Positions 9,701 through 18,361 of a stretch of 64,000 nucleotides of DNA are shown one piece after another. Source of the stretch: Mesorhizobium sp. AR10 (GTDB lineage: Bacteria > Pseudomonadota > Alphaproteobacteria > Rhizobiales > Rhizobiaceae). The notes under the pieces are model-generated. The model was given only the letters and a program-made list of their open reading frames with translations. It was not told the origin of the DNA and ran no database searches. The DNA is taken from assembly GCF_024746795.1 (NCBI RefSeq), contig NZ_CP080524.1, positions 1,302,001-1,366,000 on the forward strand, given 5' to 3'. The position numbers were made by a program, and so were the translations under genes. Every line of letters begins with the position of its first letter. Positions within the stretch are counted from its first letter, which is position 1.

Positions 9701-10175
9701 ACTCGATCCAGGCGTTGGCGCGGGGCAGCTCCTTGCGCTCGAGGTGGTCGGGCAAGATGCCGTATTTGATCGGACCAAAGAGCGCCGAAATGACGCCGAA
9801 CAGGAACAGGGCCGCCATCAGCATCGGGATTGACGAGAGCGCGATGCCGATGACCGCCAGCAAGGCTGCGCCAATCTCAAAAAATTTCAGCTTACGCGCC
9901 ACGACGGCCTTGTCGAAGCGGTCGGCGATCTCGCCGCCAAGTGCGGAGAGGAGCAGGAAGGGGGCCATGAAAACGGCCCCCGCCAATGTCACCAATGACG
10001 CCGCCTCGTCCGCCGCCAGCGTGAACAGAATAAGAAACACCAGCGTGTTCTTCAGGAAGTTGTCGTTGAAGGCGGACAGGAACTGCGTCCAGAAGAGAGG
10101 CGCAAAGCGCCGTGACGTCATCAGATGGCTGTTCGAATGGTTGTTCGGAGCGATTTCCATAGCGGCGACTTCCAT
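6732..10175 (-). CDS. aas: LplT-Aas type fusion: MFS lysophospholipid flippase, PlsC acyltransferase and acyl-ACP synthetase
   Basis: Takes up lysophospholipid across the inner membrane and re-acylates it (phospholipid repair). Three regions are visible in 1,147 aa. Residues about 20-430 are a 12-helix MFS transporter (FWTQFLSAFNDNFLKNT is an LplT-like start). Residues about 445-650 are a PlsC acyltransferase with NHVSFLD near 468 and FPEGR near 538. Residues about 670-1140 are an AMP-forming ligase with LFTSGSEGTPKGVVLTH near 805 and a later GWHDTGDV motif. In E. coli LplT and Aas are separate proteins; the fused form occurs in many alphaproteobacteria. The ATG at 10160 (MEIAPNN) has a GGAAG eight bases upstream and could be the real start. 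Confidence 0.9.
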   Translation of the reverse strand: MEVAAMEIAPNNHSNSHLMTSRRFAPLFWTQFLSAFNDNFLKNTLVFLILFTLAADEAASLVTLAGAVFMAPFLLLSALGGEIADRFDKAVVARKLKFFEIGAALLAVIGIALSSIPMLMAALFLFGVISALFGPIKYGILPDHLERKELPRANAWIESATFAAILGGTIVGGLVSADGIGVMVFGPMMMILAVGCWFISCFIPATGSAAPNLVIDRNILRSTWRLVSELRTNQRIWRAALMASWFWLVGAIILSILPTMVKDSLGGTEIAVTAYLAVFAIAVAIGSAIAAWMSQGRIVLLPAPVGTALMALFGLDLAFGVLGLQTSAQAETLSAFFAGPNTIRVAIDLAGLAIAGAFLVVPTFAAVQAWAPEDHRARVVAAVNVVSAGFMTVGGGAVAAIQAAGASTASVLFGLAVINAIAAWLMLKYLPTNPFRDFVSILFRAFHHLEVEGMENLKAAGPAPILALNHVSFLDGPLALTLTDEEPVFAIDYTIAQAWWMKPFMKLARALPLNPAKPMSTRTLIKIVQGGDPLVIFPEGRITVTGGLMKVYDGAAMVADKTGSMVVPVRIDGLEKSYFSRLTSQHVRRRLFPKVKVTILEPVKLEVPQELKGRKRRAAAGAALYQVMSDLVFRTQDIDKTVLEKIIQTANERGMKKLAVEDPLTGSLSYGKLLTGAAVLGQKFKTLYAGQQTLGVMLPNANGSCATMLGVMSAGKVPAMMNFTAGAANILSACKAAEVRTVLTSRAFVEQAKLGAVVDELGRSVDIVWLDDLRATIGLKDKLLGLLRKSTPRVARKPDDPAVILFTSGSEGTPKGVVLTHRNILANAAQAASRIDFHSGDKVFNVLPIFHSFGMTAGTVLPLISGVPVYFYPSPLHYRIVPELVYASNATIIFGTDTFLAGYARTAHPYDFRSVRYCFAGAEPVKASTRATYMEKFGLRILEGYGVTETAPVISINTPMYNKSGSVGKIMPGMEYRLDPVPGVDDGGRLYVRGPNVMAGYLRAEKPGVLEPLEDGWHDTGDVVAVDEAGFITIRGRAKRFAKIGGEMISLAAIEMLAGELWKGSLSAVAAVPDARKGEKLILITEAANATRAEFLAFAKANGAMDLMVPAEVRIVAKVPVLGSGKLDFAGVTKMVRSEEDMKTKAA

Positions 10176-10253
10176 AGGGCAAGACCATCGAAAATCCTTG
10201 GGGATTGATCAGTGGTCTTGCGCGGTTTGAGCCTTGTTGTAGTGGGAACCCGG

Positions 10254-10541
10254 TTACACTTCGTTACTGCGGCTGACATCCATCAGCAGCTTCTCGGTCT
10301 TGGCGTCTTCAAGCCGATTGATGAAGCGGCTTGCCTCTTCCGCGTCACGCAGCGTCTTGGTGATGGTGATGGAGGTGTGGACGAGCATGATCGCGGCCAT
10401 TGCATAAAACCCCTTGGCGGCAAAGCTTGCCTCCATGAAGTAGATGCCGCCTGCCATCATCGAGGCGGCGACGGCGAAACTGGCCATGGTGAATGTTTTC
10501 CAGGCGCTTGAGTCCTTGGGAGCGTAGCTGTTGGTGGTCAT
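10254..10541 (-). CDS. YiaA/YiaB-family two-helix inner membrane protein
   Basis: A 95-aa protein with two predicted transmembrane helices (FTMASFAVAASMMAGGIYF and GFYAMAAIMLVHTSITIT), followed by a charged C-terminus with KTLRDAEEASR, the pattern of the YiaAB two-helix domain. Its biochemical role is unknown; family members are often associated with envelope or stress genes. It lies 65 bases downstream of the pspA-like gene on the same strand and probably belongs to the same TetR-controlled unit. Confidence 0.8.
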   Translation of the reverse strand: MTTNSYAPKDSSAWKTFTMASFAVAASMMAGGIYFMEASFAAKGFYAMAAIMLVHTSITITKTLRDAEEASRFINRLEDAKTEKLLMDVSRSNEV

Positions 10542-10606
10542 CGATATGATCCTTTCGTTTCAGGGTTAGGTTGGGTCGGCGTCAACCTGTTTCAGGCGTG
10601 AAACAA

Positions 10607-11293
10607 TCAAGCCGGCTTTGCGATCGTCCTGGCCAGCCGTTCGAGCACGGCGTCGCCGCTGCTTTTGAGTGGCGCGCCACAGCCGGCGGCCGCCAGCTTC
10701 TCGCTCACCGCTGCCGGATCGCCCGACTGTTCCATCTCGGCCATGGCGGCCGCGGTGGCATCGATCTGCTTCTGGCGCGTGCGCAGGCGCAACAGGGTTT
10801 CCTCGGCATCCCGGAGCGCTGACAGGCTGGATCCGGGAGTGGTTTCGCGCAGCCGTTGGGTGGTGTCGGTCGCGGCGACGATGCGCTGGCCGCGCTGCAA
10901 TTCACGCAGGCGCATTTCGGAGGCCCGAACAATCCGCTTGAGACGCTCGATCTCGGTGCCGAAGCTCTTCTGCGCGTCGTCGGATGCGGTGCGTTCGGCT
11001 TCCAGCAAGGCAATCGTTTCGGCCGCCTCGCGGGCAAGTTCATTCTGGCCCTGTTCGAGTGCAGCAACCGTGCGCTTCTCCAGATCCTCGATGCGGGCGA
11101 CCAGCTTGCGGTACTGCAGGATTTCCTGATCGTTCTGGCCGATGGCAATTGCGACCGCCCGGCGGGCGGCTGCGATGGCGTCGGCGCAATCGCGGATCTG
11201 CTGGCGCAGGATCACCAACGCGTTGCGATCGACCACCGCTTCCGCCGCTTCGTGGCTGTGGCCGCGCATGAGGGCAAAAAACTGTTTCAACAT
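10607..11293 (-). CDS. pspA: PspA/IM30 family phage-shock protein
   Basis: Peripheral membrane protein that binds stressed inner membrane and maintains its integrity. The 228-aa product is almost entirely alpha-helical coiled coil with heptad-like charged repeats (residues about 25-200) after a short amphipathic start (MLKQFFALMRG), as in PspA/IM30/Vipp1. An in-frame extension upstream exists, but the ATG at 11293 has a strong ribosome site (AGGAGAAACGGGA) and a family-like N-terminus. There is no pspF gene or obvious sigma-54 promoter here; control appears to be by the divergent TetR gene through operators at 11310-11378. Confidence 0.85.
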   Translation of the reverse strand: MLKQFFALMRGHSHEAAEAVVDRNALVILRQQIRDCADAIAAARRAVAIAIGQNDQEILQYRKLVARIEDLEKRTVAALEQGQNELAREAAETIALLEAERTASDDAQKSFGTEIERLKRIVRASEMRLRELQRGQRIVAATDTTQRLRETTPGSSLSALRDAEETLLRLRTRQKQIDATAAAMAEMEQSGDPAAVSEKLAAAGCGAPLKSSGDAVLERLARTIAKPA

Positions 11294-11309
11294 TCCCGTT
11301 TCTCCTCTA

Positions 11310-11378
11310 TGAACATTGTTCACAAACGCAACGTAACACATCGTGAACGGCGTTCAAGATAAAAATGAACACCGTTCA
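11310..11378. promoter_or_regulatory. Three TetR-type operators, TGAAC-N3-GTTCA
   Basis: Three 13-bp inverted repeats with identical arms TGAAC/GTTCA and different 3-bp centres lie at 11310-11322, 11344-11356 and 11366-11378, filling the divergent region between the pspA-like gene and the tetR gene. The centre-to-centre distances are 34 and 22 bp. The arrangement is that of an autoregulated TetR divergon in which one regulator controls both genes. Confidence 0.85.
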
Positions 11379-11401
11379 ATGATTTCAGATAGAGAAGGTT
11401 A

Positions 11402-12010
11402 ATGACGACAAAACGGGACGCCAGGCGCGAGGATCTTAGGTGCAGGCTGATCGAGGCCGCCCAGGCGCGCATTCAATCGTCAGGTCTCGGCGGGTTGCGG
11501 GCGCGCGACATCACGGCGGATGCCGGCTGCGCGCTGGGCGCGCTGTACACCGCCTTCGCAGATCTCGACGAGCTCATCCTGCACGTCAATTCCGCAACCC
11601 TGGCGCGGCTGGGAGCGGCCTTGCGCGAGGAGGTGACCAGCGCGGTTGAGCCAAGGGCAAAGCTCAAGGCGCTGGCCAAGGCCTATCTTGGCTTCGCGCG
11701 CGACAATCGCACGCTCTGGGTGGCATTGTTCGAGCATCGGATGGCGCCCGGCGTGCCGGTGCCCGAGTGGCATCTGGCGGAACATGCGGTGCTTATCCAG
11801 CACCTCGTCCAGCCGCTCGCGGCGCTGCGCCCGGCGGCGGATACACCGGAGCTGCTGGCACGCGCCCGCACGCTTTTCTCCGCGGTGCACGGCATCGTCG
11901 CCATTTCCCTTGAAGACCGGTTCATCGGCCTGGCGCCGACCGATCTCGAAAGCGAATTGCTGAACTTTGTCGACCTGCTGGTGACCGGGCTGAAGACGGA
12001 TAGAGAGTGA
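11402..12010 (+). CDS. TetR/AcrR-family transcriptional regulator
   Basis: A 202-aa one-component repressor. Residues about 12-58 form the TetR helix-turn-helix (IEAAQARIQSSGLGGLRARDITADAGCALGALYTAFADLDEL, shown only to mark the extent), followed by a helical ligand-binding domain. The ATG is preceded by AGAGAAGG. It is transcribed divergently from the PspA/YiaAB pair, and three copies of one palindrome lie between them, so it most likely represses both itself and the stress genes and is released by an unidentified ligand (inference). Confidence 0.88.
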   Translation: MTTKRDARREDLRCRLIEAAQARIQSSGLGGLRARDITADAGCALGALYTAFADLDELILHVNSATLARLGAALREEVTSAVEPRAKLKALAKAYLGFARDNRTLWVALFEHRMAPGVPVPEWHLAEHAVLIQHLVQPLAALRPAADTPELLARARTLFSAVHGIVAISLEDRFIGLAPTDLESELLNFVDLLVTGLKTDRE

Positions 12011-12157
12011 GCGCCGAACTTGTGCTCGCAGCCCACTTGGGCGAAGACGCTGCGTCCCTCCACTGGGTATCACGAAGACCTGATGTGCCAGAGCTTCCTC
12101 GCTCATGATTTAAGCCGATAGACCCTCGGGGCAGTCGCCTTTCCGCTGGAGCGCTAC

Positions 12158-13552
12158 ATGACGGTACTCACACGCCGCAAACTTCTGAAAACTGCCGCGG
12201 TTGCCGGCGCCGGTGGGGTCGGGCTCACCGCCATGGGCAAATTCGGCAGCTGGGCTGCCGTCAAGCCCGAGCCGGTGGTGCTGAAGACAGCCAGGATTGA
12301 GGCTAGGCTGATGGATGTCGGCCCAACCAGGGATGTCCTGACCTATGGCGACGCTGGAATGCCGCCCATGCTCAGAATGAGGAAGGGCGAGCCCTTCGCC
12401 GCACAGCTTGTCAACGGTATCGACGATCCGACGACGATCCACTGGCACGGCGTCCGCGTTCCCAACAAGATGGACGGCGTTCCGTTTCTGGTGCAGCCCT
12501 ATGTCTACACCGGCGATCATTTCGACTATGCGTTCACGCCGCCCGACGCAGGCACTTTCTGGTATCACCCGCATTGCAACACGCTTGCCCAGATGGGCCA
12601 CGGCCTGACAGGCGTGATCGTGGTGGAGAACACCAACGATCCGAAGTTCGATGCCGAGGAGGTTATCAATCTGCGCGACTGGCGCCTCGGCGACGACGGC
12701 CAATTCATCGACCAGTTCCGGCCGCGCGACGCCGCAAGAACCGGCACCTATGGAACGGTGCGCACCGCCAACTGGCTCGATCAGCCGCACTATGACGCGC
12801 CCGCCGGCGGCCTGGTGCGGCTGCGGGTCGCCATAACCGACGTCACACGGATCTATGCCTTTCGTGTCGAGGGCGCCGAAGCGGCGGTCATCGCGCTCGA
12901 CGGCAATCCGGTGCCGCAGCGCTTTGCGCCCGACGCCTTGCTGCTGGGGCCCGGCCAACGCCTGGAGCTGGCCATACGCATGCCCGACGATGAGGGGGCA
13001 ATCGTCAGTCTGGGAGACGTCAGGGGCACCAAGCCCAAAGTCCTGGCGACCCTGCGCGCGGTCGGACCCTCTCTCAAACGCGACCTTCGCGATCTTGCAC
13101 CCCTGGAGGTCAATCCGGTGAAGGATGTGGATCTCACCGCCGCCGAGCACATTTCCTTGTCGCTCAGCGCCACGGCGGAAAACGTCCCGAGCGATGGCAT
13201 ATGCGGTTCGCTTGGCTACAGCTTCTGGGCGATCAACAAGGTGCCGTGGCCGGGCGACACGCCGGATCCGACCGCGCCGTTGGCCGAACTGAAGCTCGGA
13301 AGAAGCTATGTCATCGACATGGAAAACCTGACGCCGCAATCCCATCCGATGCATTTGCACGGCATGAGCTTCAAGGTGCTGTCGTCCTCGACACGGCCGG
13401 TTCAGCCGGTCATTTCCGACACCTATCTCATCCAGCCAAACGAGAAGGTTCAGCTCGGCTTCGTGGCCGACAATCCCGGTGACTGGCTGCTGCATTGCCA
13501 CATCATCGAGCACCAGAAATCCGGGATGACGAGCTATGTCCGGGTGGTGTGA
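12158..13552 (+). CDS. Multicopper oxidase, Tat-exported
   Basis: Periplasmic blue-copper oxidase that couples four one-electron oxidations to reduction of O2 to water. The 464-aa chain starts with a twin-arginine signal (TRRKLLKTAAVAG). All four copper-binding segments are present: HWHG near residue 95, WYHPHC near 134, HPMHLHG near 395 and HCHIIEHQKSGM near 445, the last giving the type 1 Cys and axial Met. There is no obvious Met-rich insert of the CueO kind, so cuprous oxidation cannot be assumed; the substrate could be phenolic or a metal. It stands alone, 147 bases after tetR and 238 before the next operon. Confidence 0.92.
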   Translation: MTVLTRRKLLKTAAVAGAGGVGLTAMGKFGSWAAVKPEPVVLKTARIEARLMDVGPTRDVLTYGDAGMPPMLRMRKGEPFAAQLVNGIDDPTTIHWHGVRVPNKMDGVPFLVQPYVYTGDHFDYAFTPPDAGTFWYHPHCNTLAQMGHGLTGVIVVENTNDPKFDAEEVINLRDWRLGDDGQFIDQFRPRDAARTGTYGTVRTANWLDQPHYDAPAGGLVRLRVAITDVTRIYAFRVEGAEAAVIALDGNPVPQRFAPDALLLGPGQRLELAIRMPDDEGAIVSLGDVRGTKPKVLATLRAVGPSLKRDLRDLAPLEVNPVKDVDLTAAEHISLSLSATAENVPSDGICGSLGYSFWAINKVPWPGDTPDPTAPLAELKLGRSYVIDMENLTPQSHPMHLHGMSFKVLSSSTRPVQPVISDTYLIQPNEKVQLGFVADNPGDWLLHCHIIEHQKSGMTSYVRVV

Positions 13553-13790
13553 CACGCGCCGGTCCGATGTCGCGGGGCGCGCGTTAGGCTTTCCAGGCAC
13601 AGGTGCTACTAAAGTAACGGTTATCGCGATGCCGAGCGATGTTTACGATCTGCAGATGCGCCCTATTTCTGGTGACGGCAGTGCCGCGAGGTGTGCTGGC
13701 GAGAACGAACGGCGGAAGCTGTTCTTCGAACCTGCACAGACAGCCGTCGACATTTCGCCAGGTGGCTCACCACAACGGAGGAAGTGAACA

Positions 13791-14999
13791 GTGAAGGTAT
13801 CCTATTTGGTTTCGGCCGCGCTTTTTGTAGCGGCCACTATTCCCGCCGCCGCCGCCGAAATTTCCGACGGCAAGGTGAAGATCGGCATCCTCAATGACCA
13901 ATCGGGCGTTTATGCTGATTTCGGCGGAAAGTGGTCGGTCGAGGCAGCCAAGATGGCTGTCGAGGATTTCGGCGGCAAGGTGCAGGGAGCGCCCATCGAG
14001 GTCATCAGCGCCGACCACCAGAACAAGCCGGATATCGCCTCCAACATCGCGCGGCAGTGGTATGATACCGAACAGGTCGATTCCATTATGGAACTGACCA
14101 CCTCGTCGGTGGCGCTCGCCGTCCAGGGCATTTCCAAGGAAAAGAAGAAGATCGATATCGTTACCGGCGCAGCGACTACGGAGCTCACCGGCAAGCAATG
14201 CTCTCCCTACGGCTTCCACTGGGCCTATGACACGCATTCGCAAGCTGTGGGAACCGGCGGTTCTCTCGTGCAGCAGGGTGGTGACAGCTGGTTCTTCGTC
14301 ACCGTCGACTATGCATTCGGTTATTCGCTCAAGGAGCAGACCGCCAAGTTCGTCGAGGGTCATGGTGGCAAAGTATTGGGCGAAGTGCGCTATCCGCTCG
14401 GGTCGACCGATTATTCATCCTTCCTCCTGCAGGCGCAATCGTCGGGCGCCAAGGTCATCGGGCTGGCGAATGCGGGCCTCGACACCTCCAACTCCATCAA
14501 GCAGGCAGCTGAGTTCGGCATCGTGCAGGGCGGTCAGCGCCTTGCCGCGCTTCTCTTCACGCTGGCCGAGGTGCATGGGCTCGGCCTTCAGGCGGCACAG
14601 GGCGTCGTGCTGACCGAGGGCTTCTACTGGGATCGCGATGACAAGAGCCGCGAATTTGCGCAGCGGTTTTTCAAGCGCACCAACCGTATGCCGAACATGA
14701 TTCAGGCAGCAACCTATTCGGCTGTGACGCAGTACCTGAAGGCGATCGACAAGGCCGGCACCGACGAGACGGAAGCCGTCGCCAAGGAACTGCATTCGAT
14801 GCCGGTAAACGATGTTTTTACGGACAACGGCAAAGTGCAGTCCGATGGCAACATGGTCCACGACATGTACCTTTATCAGGTCAAGTCGCCCAGCGAGAGC
14901 AGCAAGGAGTGGGACTACTACAAGTATCTTGCCACCATTCCCGGCAAAGAGGCATTCCTGAGCGAAAAGGAAAGCGGCTGTCCAACGGCCGGCCAATGA
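13791..14999 (+). CDS. Branched-chain amino acid-type (HAAT) ABC transporter substrate-binding protein
   Basis: Periplasmic receptor of a LivFGHM-type importer. GTG start with a strong GGAGGAAG site seven bases upstream; a Sec signal peptide (SYLVSAALFVAATIPAAAA) precedes the mature protein. The family opening GKVKIGILNDQSGVYADFGG and the Leu/Ile/Val-binding (Peripla_BP_6) fold pattern are clear. It is the first gene of a five-gene operon; its stop overlaps the ATPase start (ATGA). Ligand unknown: such proteins bind amino acids, amides, urea or aromatic acids, and nothing in the operon narrows this. Confidence 0.9.
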   Translation: MKVSYLVSAALFVAATIPAAAAEISDGKVKIGILNDQSGVYADFGGKWSVEAAKMAVEDFGGKVQGAPIEVISADHQNKPDIASNIARQWYDTEQVDSIMELTTSSVALAVQGISKEKKKIDIVTGAATTELTGKQCSPYGFHWAYDTHSQAVGTGGSLVQQGGDSWFFVTVDYAFGYSLKEQTAKFVEGHGGKVLGEVRYPLGSTDYSSFLLQAQSSGAKVIGLANAGLDTSNSIKQAAEFGIVQGGQRLAALLFTLAEVHGLGLQAAQGVVLTEGFYWDRDDKSREFAQRFFKRTNRMPNMIQAATYSAVTQYLKAIDKAGTDETEAVAKELHSMPVNDVFTDNGKVQSDGNMVHDMYLYQVKSPSESSKEWDYYKYLATIPGKEAFLSEKESGCPTAGQ

Positions 15000-15790
15000 T
15001 TGGCGCGGCCATGGCGCCGCCTGACCTGAACGGGAACAACCCGCGGGTGGTGCTTTCCGCCCGCGGTCTACGGCGCGACTTCGCCGGCTTCGTCGCCGTC
15101 AACAACGTCGATCTCGACGTCCACCACGGCAACATTCATGCGCTGATCGGACCCAACGGCGCCGGCAAGACGACCGTTTTCAATCTGCTCACCAAGTTCC
15201 TGGCGCCGACCAGCGGACGGATCGAACTGCTTGGCCACGATATCACTCGGACGTCGCCGGCCAAGGTTGCGCGGATGGGCCTCGTGCGCTCGTTCCAGAT
15301 ATCAGCGATTTTTCCGCATCTCAGCGTGCTCGACAATGTGCGCGTCGCGCTGCAGCGGCCGGGCGGACTTGCCGTTCAGTTCTGGCGCTCCCTGGCGGCG
15401 CTCGATCGACTGACGCCGCGCGCCGAGGAACTGCTGCGCTCGGTCGGTCTCGACGACGCCAGGAACAGGCTCGCTGGCGATCTTTCCTATGGCAGGAAAC
15501 GCGTGCTCGAGATCGCCACGACGCTCGCGCTCGATCCGAAAGTGCTGCTGCTGGACGAGCCGATGGCAGGCATGGGGCATGAGGATGTGGGCACGGTTTC
15601 CGACCTCATCCGCTCGGTCGCGAAGGATCGCGCCGTGCTGATGGTCGAGCACAATCTGACGGTGGTGGCCGATCTTTGCGACTGGATAACCGTCATGCAG
15701 CGCGGTGAAGTCCTTGCAGCCGGCGATTACGCCACGGTCAGCCGCGACGAACGCGTGAGGATCGCCTATATGGGCACTGCCGATGACTAG
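14996..15790 (+). CDS. livG: ABC transporter ATP-binding protein, LivG type
   Basis: First ATPase of the HAAT importer, 264 aa. Walker A GPNGAGKTT near residue 52, signature-like LSYGRKRVLEIA and Walker B LLLDEPMAGM are present; the signature reads LSYGRKR, as is usual in LivG proteins. Although the open frame extends upstream, the ATG at 14996 overlaps the preceding stop and fits a family-length protein; a second ATG at 15011 is also possible. Its end overlaps the LivF start by 8 bases. Confidence 0.9.
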   Translation: MIGAAMAPPDLNGNNPRVVLSARGLRRDFAGFVAVNNVDLDVHHGNIHALIGPNGAGKTTVFNLLTKFLAPTSGRIELLGHDITRTSPAKVARMGLVRSFQISAIFPHLSVLDNVRVALQRPGGLAVQFWRSLAALDRLTPRAEELLRSVGLDDARNRLAGDLSYGRKRVLEIATTLALDPKVLLLDEPMAGMGHEDVGTVSDLIRSVAKDRAVLMVEHNLTVVADLCDWITVMQRGEVLAAGDYATVSRDERVRIAYMGTADD

Positions 15791-16493
15791 CGCCGCGCCT
15801 CTCCTTGCAGTCCGCGGCCTCAACGCCTGGTATGGCGAGAGCCATGCTCTTCACGGCGTTGATCTGGAGGTGTTTCGCGGCGAGACGGTCACGCTGCTGG
15901 GCCGCAACGGCGTTGGCAAGACCACGACGCTGCGCGCCATTATGGGCCTGATCCGCAAGCGTACCGGCCAGGTCACGTTCGACGGCAAGGACCTGATGCG
16001 CCTGCCGCTGCACCGTACGGCACATCAAGGCATCGGCTTCGTGCCGGAGGAACGCGGTATCTTCGCGACGCTGACTGTCGACGAGAATTTGATCCTGCCG
16101 CCGATCGTTGCCGAGGGCGGCATGAGCGTCGAGGAAATATTCGCTCTCTTCCCCAATTTGAAGGAACGACGCAACAGTCCCGGCACAAGGCTGTCGGGTG
16201 GCGAACAGCAGATGCTGGCGATCGCGCGCATGCTGAGAACCGGAGTGAAAATGCTGCTTCTCGACGAGCCGACGGAAGGTCTGGCTCCCGTCATCGTGCA
16301 GCGTATCGGCGAGTTGCTGGCAACGTTGAAGAAGCGCGGCATGACGATCCTGCTGGTCGAACAGAACTTCCGCTTCGCCAGCCGTGTCGCCGATCGATTC
16401 TACCTGATGGAGCACGGCAAGGTCATGGCCGGGTTTCCGGTCGGCGAGCTGTCGGGGCGTATGGCGCAGCTCCACGAAGTTCTGGGAGTCTGA
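15783..16493 (+). CDS. livF: ABC transporter ATP-binding protein, LivF type
   Basis: Second ATPase of the importer, 236 aa. It shows Walker A GRNGVGKTT near residues 41-49, signature LSGGEQQMLAIAR and Walker B LLLDEPTEGLAP, followed by the switch His region. It starts inside the end of livG and ends 7 bases before the permease gene, as expected for a tightly packed operon. Confidence 0.92.
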   Translation: MTSAAPLLAVRGLNAWYGESHALHGVDLEVFRGETVTLLGRNGVGKTTTLRAIMGLIRKRTGQVTFDGKDLMRLPLHRTAHQGIGFVPEERGIFATLTVDENLILPPIVAEGGMSVEEIFALFPNLKERRNSPGTRLSGGEQQMLAIARMLRTGVKMLLLDEPTEGLAPVIVQRIGELLATLKKRGMTILLVEQNFRFASRVADRFYLMEHGKVMAGFPVGELSGRMAQLHEVLGV

Positions 16494-16500
16494 TGGCGCC

Positions 16501-17388
16501 ATGACGATGATCTTCGGAATCCCCGTTCAGGCTTTGCTCGGCCAGTTGCTGGTCGGCCTGATCAACGGCTCTTTCTACGCCATGTTGAGCCTGGGTCTGG
16601 CTGTCATATTCGGTCTGCTGCGCGTCATCAATTTCGCCCATGGCGCCCAGTATATGTTCGGCGCTTTTGTAGGTTATCTGCTTCTCACGCATCTCGGCAT
16701 CGGCTACTGGCCCGCCCTGGTCCTCTCGCCGCTGATCGTCGGCGTCTTCGGGGTCGTCGTCGAGCGCCTGGCGCTGTCGCGATTGTACGATCTCGATCCA
16801 CTTTACGGCCTGCTCTTCACTTTCGGTCTCGCGCTCGTGCTCGAAGGCATATTCCGCTACTCCTACGGCGTGTCGGGAAATCCTTATTCCGTGCCGCCGC
16901 TGCTTTCCGGAGGGACCAATCTCGGCTTCATGTTTCTGCCCAACTATCGCGGCTGGGTGGTGGTCGCTTCGCTGATCGTCTGCTTCGGGACCTGGGGGTT
17001 GATCGAGAAGACCAGGCTGGGTTCCTATCTGCGCGCGGCAACCGAGAATCCCCGTCTCGTCCAGGCTTTCGGCGTCAACGTGCCGTTGCTGCTGACCCTT
17101 ACCTACGGCCTCGGCTCTGCTCTTGCCGGTCTTGCCGGAATTCTGGCCGCGCCAATCTATCAGGTGAGCCCGCTCATGGGATCGGATCTCATCATCGTCG
17201 TCTTCGCGGTGGTCGTGGTTGGCGGCATGGGATCTATTCTCGGTGCGATCGTCACCGGCTACATGCTTGGCCTTGCCGAAGGCCTGACCAAGGTCTTCTA
17301 TCCCGAAGCCTCCAACCTTGTGGTCTTTGTCATCATGGCGATCGTGCTTCTAGTCCGGCCGGCCGGCCTGTTCGGAAGGGACGCCTGA
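16501..17388 (+). CDS. livH: Branched-chain amino acid-type ABC permease, LivH
   Basis: Inner-membrane permease subunit, 295 aa, with about eight hydrophobic helices. The opening GLINGSFYAMLSLGLAVIFG and the following RVINFAHG are hallmark LivH residues. It forms the translocation channel with the LivM subunit encoded 1 base downstream. Confidence 0.92.
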   Translation: MTMIFGIPVQALLGQLLVGLINGSFYAMLSLGLAVIFGLLRVINFAHGAQYMFGAFVGYLLLTHLGIGYWPALVLSPLIVGVFGVVVERLALSRLYDLDPLYGLLFTFGLALVLEGIFRYSYGVSGNPYSVPPLLSGGTNLGFMFLPNYRGWVVVASLIVCFGTWGLIEKTRLGSYLRAATENPRLVQAFGVNVPLLLTLTYGLGSALAGLAGILAAPIYQVSPLMGSDLIIVVFAVVVVGGMGSILGAIVTGYMLGLAEGLTKVFYPEASNLVVFVIMAIVLLVRPAGLFGRDA

Positions 17389-17389
17389 C

Positions 17390-18361
17390 ATGGCCGAACT
17401 GACACTTCGCGAGACGCGCGCCAGAAACTCGGCATGGCTTGAGTGGACGCTGGTGGCGCTCGGCATCCTGGCGCTGCTGGTGGCACCTTTCTTCGTTTAT
17501 CCGATTTTCCTCATGAAAATGCTTTGTTTCGCGCTGTTTGCCTGCGCGTTCAATCTTCTGCTCGGCTACACCGGGCTTTTGTCCTTTGGCCACGCCACCT
17601 TCTTCGGCGGCGCCGCCTACTTCACCGCGCATGCCCTCAAAGTCTGGGGCTGGCCACCGGAAGCGGGCATTCTGCTCGGCGTGGTAGGTGCGGCGCTGCT
17701 CGGCCTTGTCATGGGTTTCTTCGCCATTCGCCGACAAGGCATCTATTTCGCGATGATCACGCTGGCGCTATCGCAGATGTTTTTCTTTTTCTGCGTACAG
17801 GCGCCCTTCACCGAAGGCGAGGACGGCATTCAGGGCGTGCCACGGGGTATCCTTCTTGGCTTCCTCGACCTCAACGTCTCGATGAATATGTATTATTTCG
17901 TGCTGGCGGTATTCCTGATCGGCGTGTTGGTCATCTGGCGCATCATCAACTCACCCTTCGGCATGATCCTGCGCTCGATCCGGGAAAACGAGAACCGCGC
18001 CATTTCGCTCGGCTATTCCGTCGCCAACTACAAGCTCGCGGCTTTCGTCATGTCGGCGACATTGGCCGGGCTGGCGGGCGCGCTCAAGGCGATCGTTTTC
18101 CAGTTTGCGACGCTCACCGACGTCACCTGGCAGATGTCGGGGGCGGTGATCCTCATGACGCTTCTCGGTGGTATCGGCACCATGGTCGGGCCGATCATCG
18201 GCGCGAGCCTGGTCGTCGGACTGGAAAACACGCTTGCCACCTCTGGTTTTCCGGTGACCATCGCCACCGGCCTGATCTTCATGGTGTGCGTGCTGGTTTT
18301 CCGGCGCGGCATTGTCGGCGAACTGTATGCGCGAGTTCTCAACCGGGCGGCGAAGGACTGA
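17390..18361 (+). CDS. livM: Branched-chain amino acid-type ABC permease, LivM
   Basis: Second permease subunit, 323 aa, with about nine hydrophobic segments and the LivM signature NLLLGYTGLLSFGHATFFGGAAY near residues 55-80. The last gene of the operon; it is intact and ends 94 bases before the left attachment site of the integrated element, so the insertion has not damaged it. Confidence 0.92.
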   Translation: MAELTLRETRARNSAWLEWTLVALGILALLVAPFFVYPIFLMKMLCFALFACAFNLLLGYTGLLSFGHATFFGGAAYFTAHALKVWGWPPEAGILLGVVGAALLGLVMGFFAIRRQGIYFAMITLALSQMFFFFCVQAPFTEGEDGIQGVPRGILLGFLDLNVSMNMYYFVLAVFLIGVLVIWRIINSPFGMILRSIRENENRAISLGYSVANYKLAAFVMSATLAGLAGALKAIVFQFATLTDVTWQMSGAVILMTLLGGIGTMVGPIIGASLVVGLENTLATSGFPVTIATGLIFMVCVLVFRRGIVGELYARVLNRAAKD

